From Ustulina deusta (taxonomy: Eukaryota > Ascomycota > Sordariomycetes > Xylariales > Xylariaceae): 20,922 bases of DNA. Position numbers and translations under genes: made by a program. This document shows positions 18,921 through 20,922 of this stretch, piece by piece (the stretch's first letter is position 1; every line of letters starts with the position of its first letter). The stretch is taken from assembly GCA_023159155.1 (NCBI GenBank), contig JAJNNX010000116.1, positions 1 to 20,922 of the forward strand. Reading direction: 5' to 3'. Under the pieces are notes generated by a model. That model was not told the DNA's origin. It did not search any database and saw only the letters and a program-made list of their open reading frames with translations.

Positions 18921-20922
18921 TTTGTTATATTTTATTTATATTTCTAATTATTAATATATAGAACTAATATCTTACCCTAATATTAAAACTATTATATAAT
19001 TAGCTTATTTTAGCGTTATTACTTCGAATTATTATACTTAAAATATTTTAACTAACCTATTTAAAATATTACTAAAAAGATCTAAAAAATATATATGCTT
19101 TTTTTAATAATATTATTATTATTATATTATTTAAGCTAGTATAATATATATTGCTAAATAAACTGCTATATATAAGTTACTATAATAAAAAACTGCTACT
19201 TTACTCTTGCTAAAAATATAAAATATTTTATATAACTATAAAACTTCCCTAAGCATTACAACTTAAGCTTTTTATAACTTGCTCGGACTTAAACTAATTA
19301 ATATATTCTAGAAAATATAATAATATTAGTAGCTAAACATATTAAAAATTAGTATACTAATTACTATAATAATTAATTATTTTAAACCATAAATAGTATT
19401 TAAAAGTATTTTTATATAAATATTCTTTTAAGCTTAAAATAAAAGCTTTAATAAGAACTATTTTACTTTTTAATTTTTTAAAAAGCAAATAAATCTATTA
19501 GTTTATAATATTTTAAAACAATTAAAACAACTAAAAACTAGGCATGCTTCTAATTATTAGTTTATTATAATTTATAATATTAAACAAAAAATATTATATA
19601 TTATAAATTTATTAATAATAATATAATAATTAATACTTACTAAAAAGTTTTTATTATTTTAACTATATTTAAAAATTATTATTTAATAGTTACCTGTTTA
19701 AACCTAAGCTTATAATATTAATCCTTAATATTTAATAAAATAATAGCTAGTACTATAATTATTTCTATAGAACCTATATACTTCTAGCTTTTTATAAGCC
19801 GAAGCTTTAGAAAAAAATAATAAATATTACAAACAAAAAAACCCTACAATCTAAACAAAAATATATAAAACAATTCATTAAAATATTACAAAAATTATAT
19901 TATAGTTTATATAAAAAAGCCAGTTTTAGATTTTTAGTTATAAACTTAATTAATCTAGCTAGCCTAGCTAATCTTTTAATAAAATTAGTTAATTTTCTAG
20001 CTAATTATTTATTTACTAATTTTTAACCTATAAAACTTTACTTAAAGTATTATAAATATTTATAAAATTTAATTATAAAAATATATAGTTAGTACAACTT
20101 AAAATACAAAAATATTTTTTTACTATTGTAGTACCTAATAACTAATAAAATTAAGATCCTATTAATACGCTTTTTTATAATAATTACTAATATATAAATA
20201 ACAAATTTTTTAAAAAACAACTAATTTTTTTTTTATTTCTAAAAATATTTAAATAACTAATAGCTTTAGTACCTGGATTATTAATACAATAATTAAACAA
20301 AAATAATATATTTAAGTTAATACTATAGATATTAGGGCATAATTTACTATTTAGCTCTATAGGCTAAACATAAAAATAATTTACAAATAATTATTTAAAC
20401 TACTTAATTATTTTATTGCCTAATTTATAAAACTTAACAAAAAAATAATTATAATTATATTAATCTTTAAATTAAATAAATAATATTTAGTAAGCTTAAG
20501 CTTTTTAAAACAAGTAGCAACTAATTAAATTATTTTTTTATTATAGTTATTAATAAATAAAAACAAACTACTTACTTTATTAATTTAGTTTTTTAAGCAA
20601 AACAAAAAATACTAATAATTTATTTATAATTATTAAATATAAGCTTTTAAAAATATTATTAGTTAATAACCTTTAAAGCTACCTTTTAATATGTTTTTTT
20701 TATTTTATATATATAGCTTTTTTATATATACTAAAATAATTAGTAAAGCTATAGTTTAGCATATATTATTTTATAGTATTATTTTTTAAATATTAAGCAT
20801 TTTTTTTAAAATTTACTAACCTAATAGCCAAAAGTTAATACTTAATAACCTAGTAATAAGTATTAAAATATAAAAAATTACTTAAATATATTAAAAAAAT
20901 AAATTATATATTAGGATTATAG
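18921..20922. other. RIP-type AT desert, right block
   Basis: No gene, RNA gene or complete element can be supported. Stops are dense in every frame and CA/TG are scarce. A few CG words survive (19024 TTCGAA, 19283 TCGGACTT, 19799 GCCGAAGC). The word TCGGACTTAA at 19283-19292 also occurs at 1302-1311 but the match does not extend. Confidence 0.6.

Noticed and set aside
1302..19292. Shared word TCGGACTTAA at 1302 and 19283 as an LTR pair
   Set aside because: The similarity does not extend beyond ten bases on either side.
1..20922. Mitochondrial or plastid origin because of high AT
   Set aside because: No organelle genes, tRNAs or rRNAs in 21 kb, and the CA/TG depletion plus a mutated Ty3/Gypsy element indicate nuclear repeat DNA.

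Overview
The window looks like nuclear DNA from a filamentous ascomycete with an active or past repeat-induced point mutation (RIP) system. Almost all of it is an extreme AT desert with no intact gene. The RIP dinucleotide index (CpA+TpG)/(ApC+GpT), counted by hand, is about 0.33 in 10201-10260 and 0.4 in 11641-11700; values below about 1.03 are usually read as RIP. At conserved protein motifs the changes are mostly the C-to-T and G-to-A type that RIP makes (Asp to Asn, His to Tyr, Cys to Tyr, Gly to Ser or Lys, Pro to Leu, Arg or Gln to stop). Species cannot be named from this. Other very AT-rich fungal genomes are a less likely alternative, because plain AT drift would not favour CpA/TpG loss.

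Layout. 1-2970 is gene-free and rich in T runs, with a less degraded patch near 2430-2600. From about 2970 to 6936 lies a heavily mutated Ty3/Gypsy-type LTR retrotransposon on the + strand. In one reading frame I can still follow a Gag zinc knuckle (3994-4035), reverse transcriptase (about 5413-5900) and RNase H to its tail (6187-6345), then a doubtful start of integrase. At 6937 the desert stops abruptly and a roughly 2.4 kb island of balanced composition begins, running to about 9383. It is not RIP-mutated (same index about 1.5 in 8641-8700), has no convincing protein gene, and consists of a promoter-like left end followed by a directional, diverged array of roughly 150-250 bp units built from recurring short words. 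A related 24-base sequence marks both ends. From 9384 the desert resumes to the end of the window, with a 21/22 bp tandem repeat at 16534-16714 and a less degraded patch at about 18705-18920.

How it fits together. The simplest reading is a decayed retrotransposon graveyard, with the island inserted into or beside the integrase part of the Gypsy copy. Either the island arrived after RIP ended, or it escaped RIP because it was single-copy and its internal repeats are too short and too diverged. The island is the one thing here that known gene families do not explain. Its role (noncoding transcript, satellite, non-autonomous element, or protein-binding array) is open.
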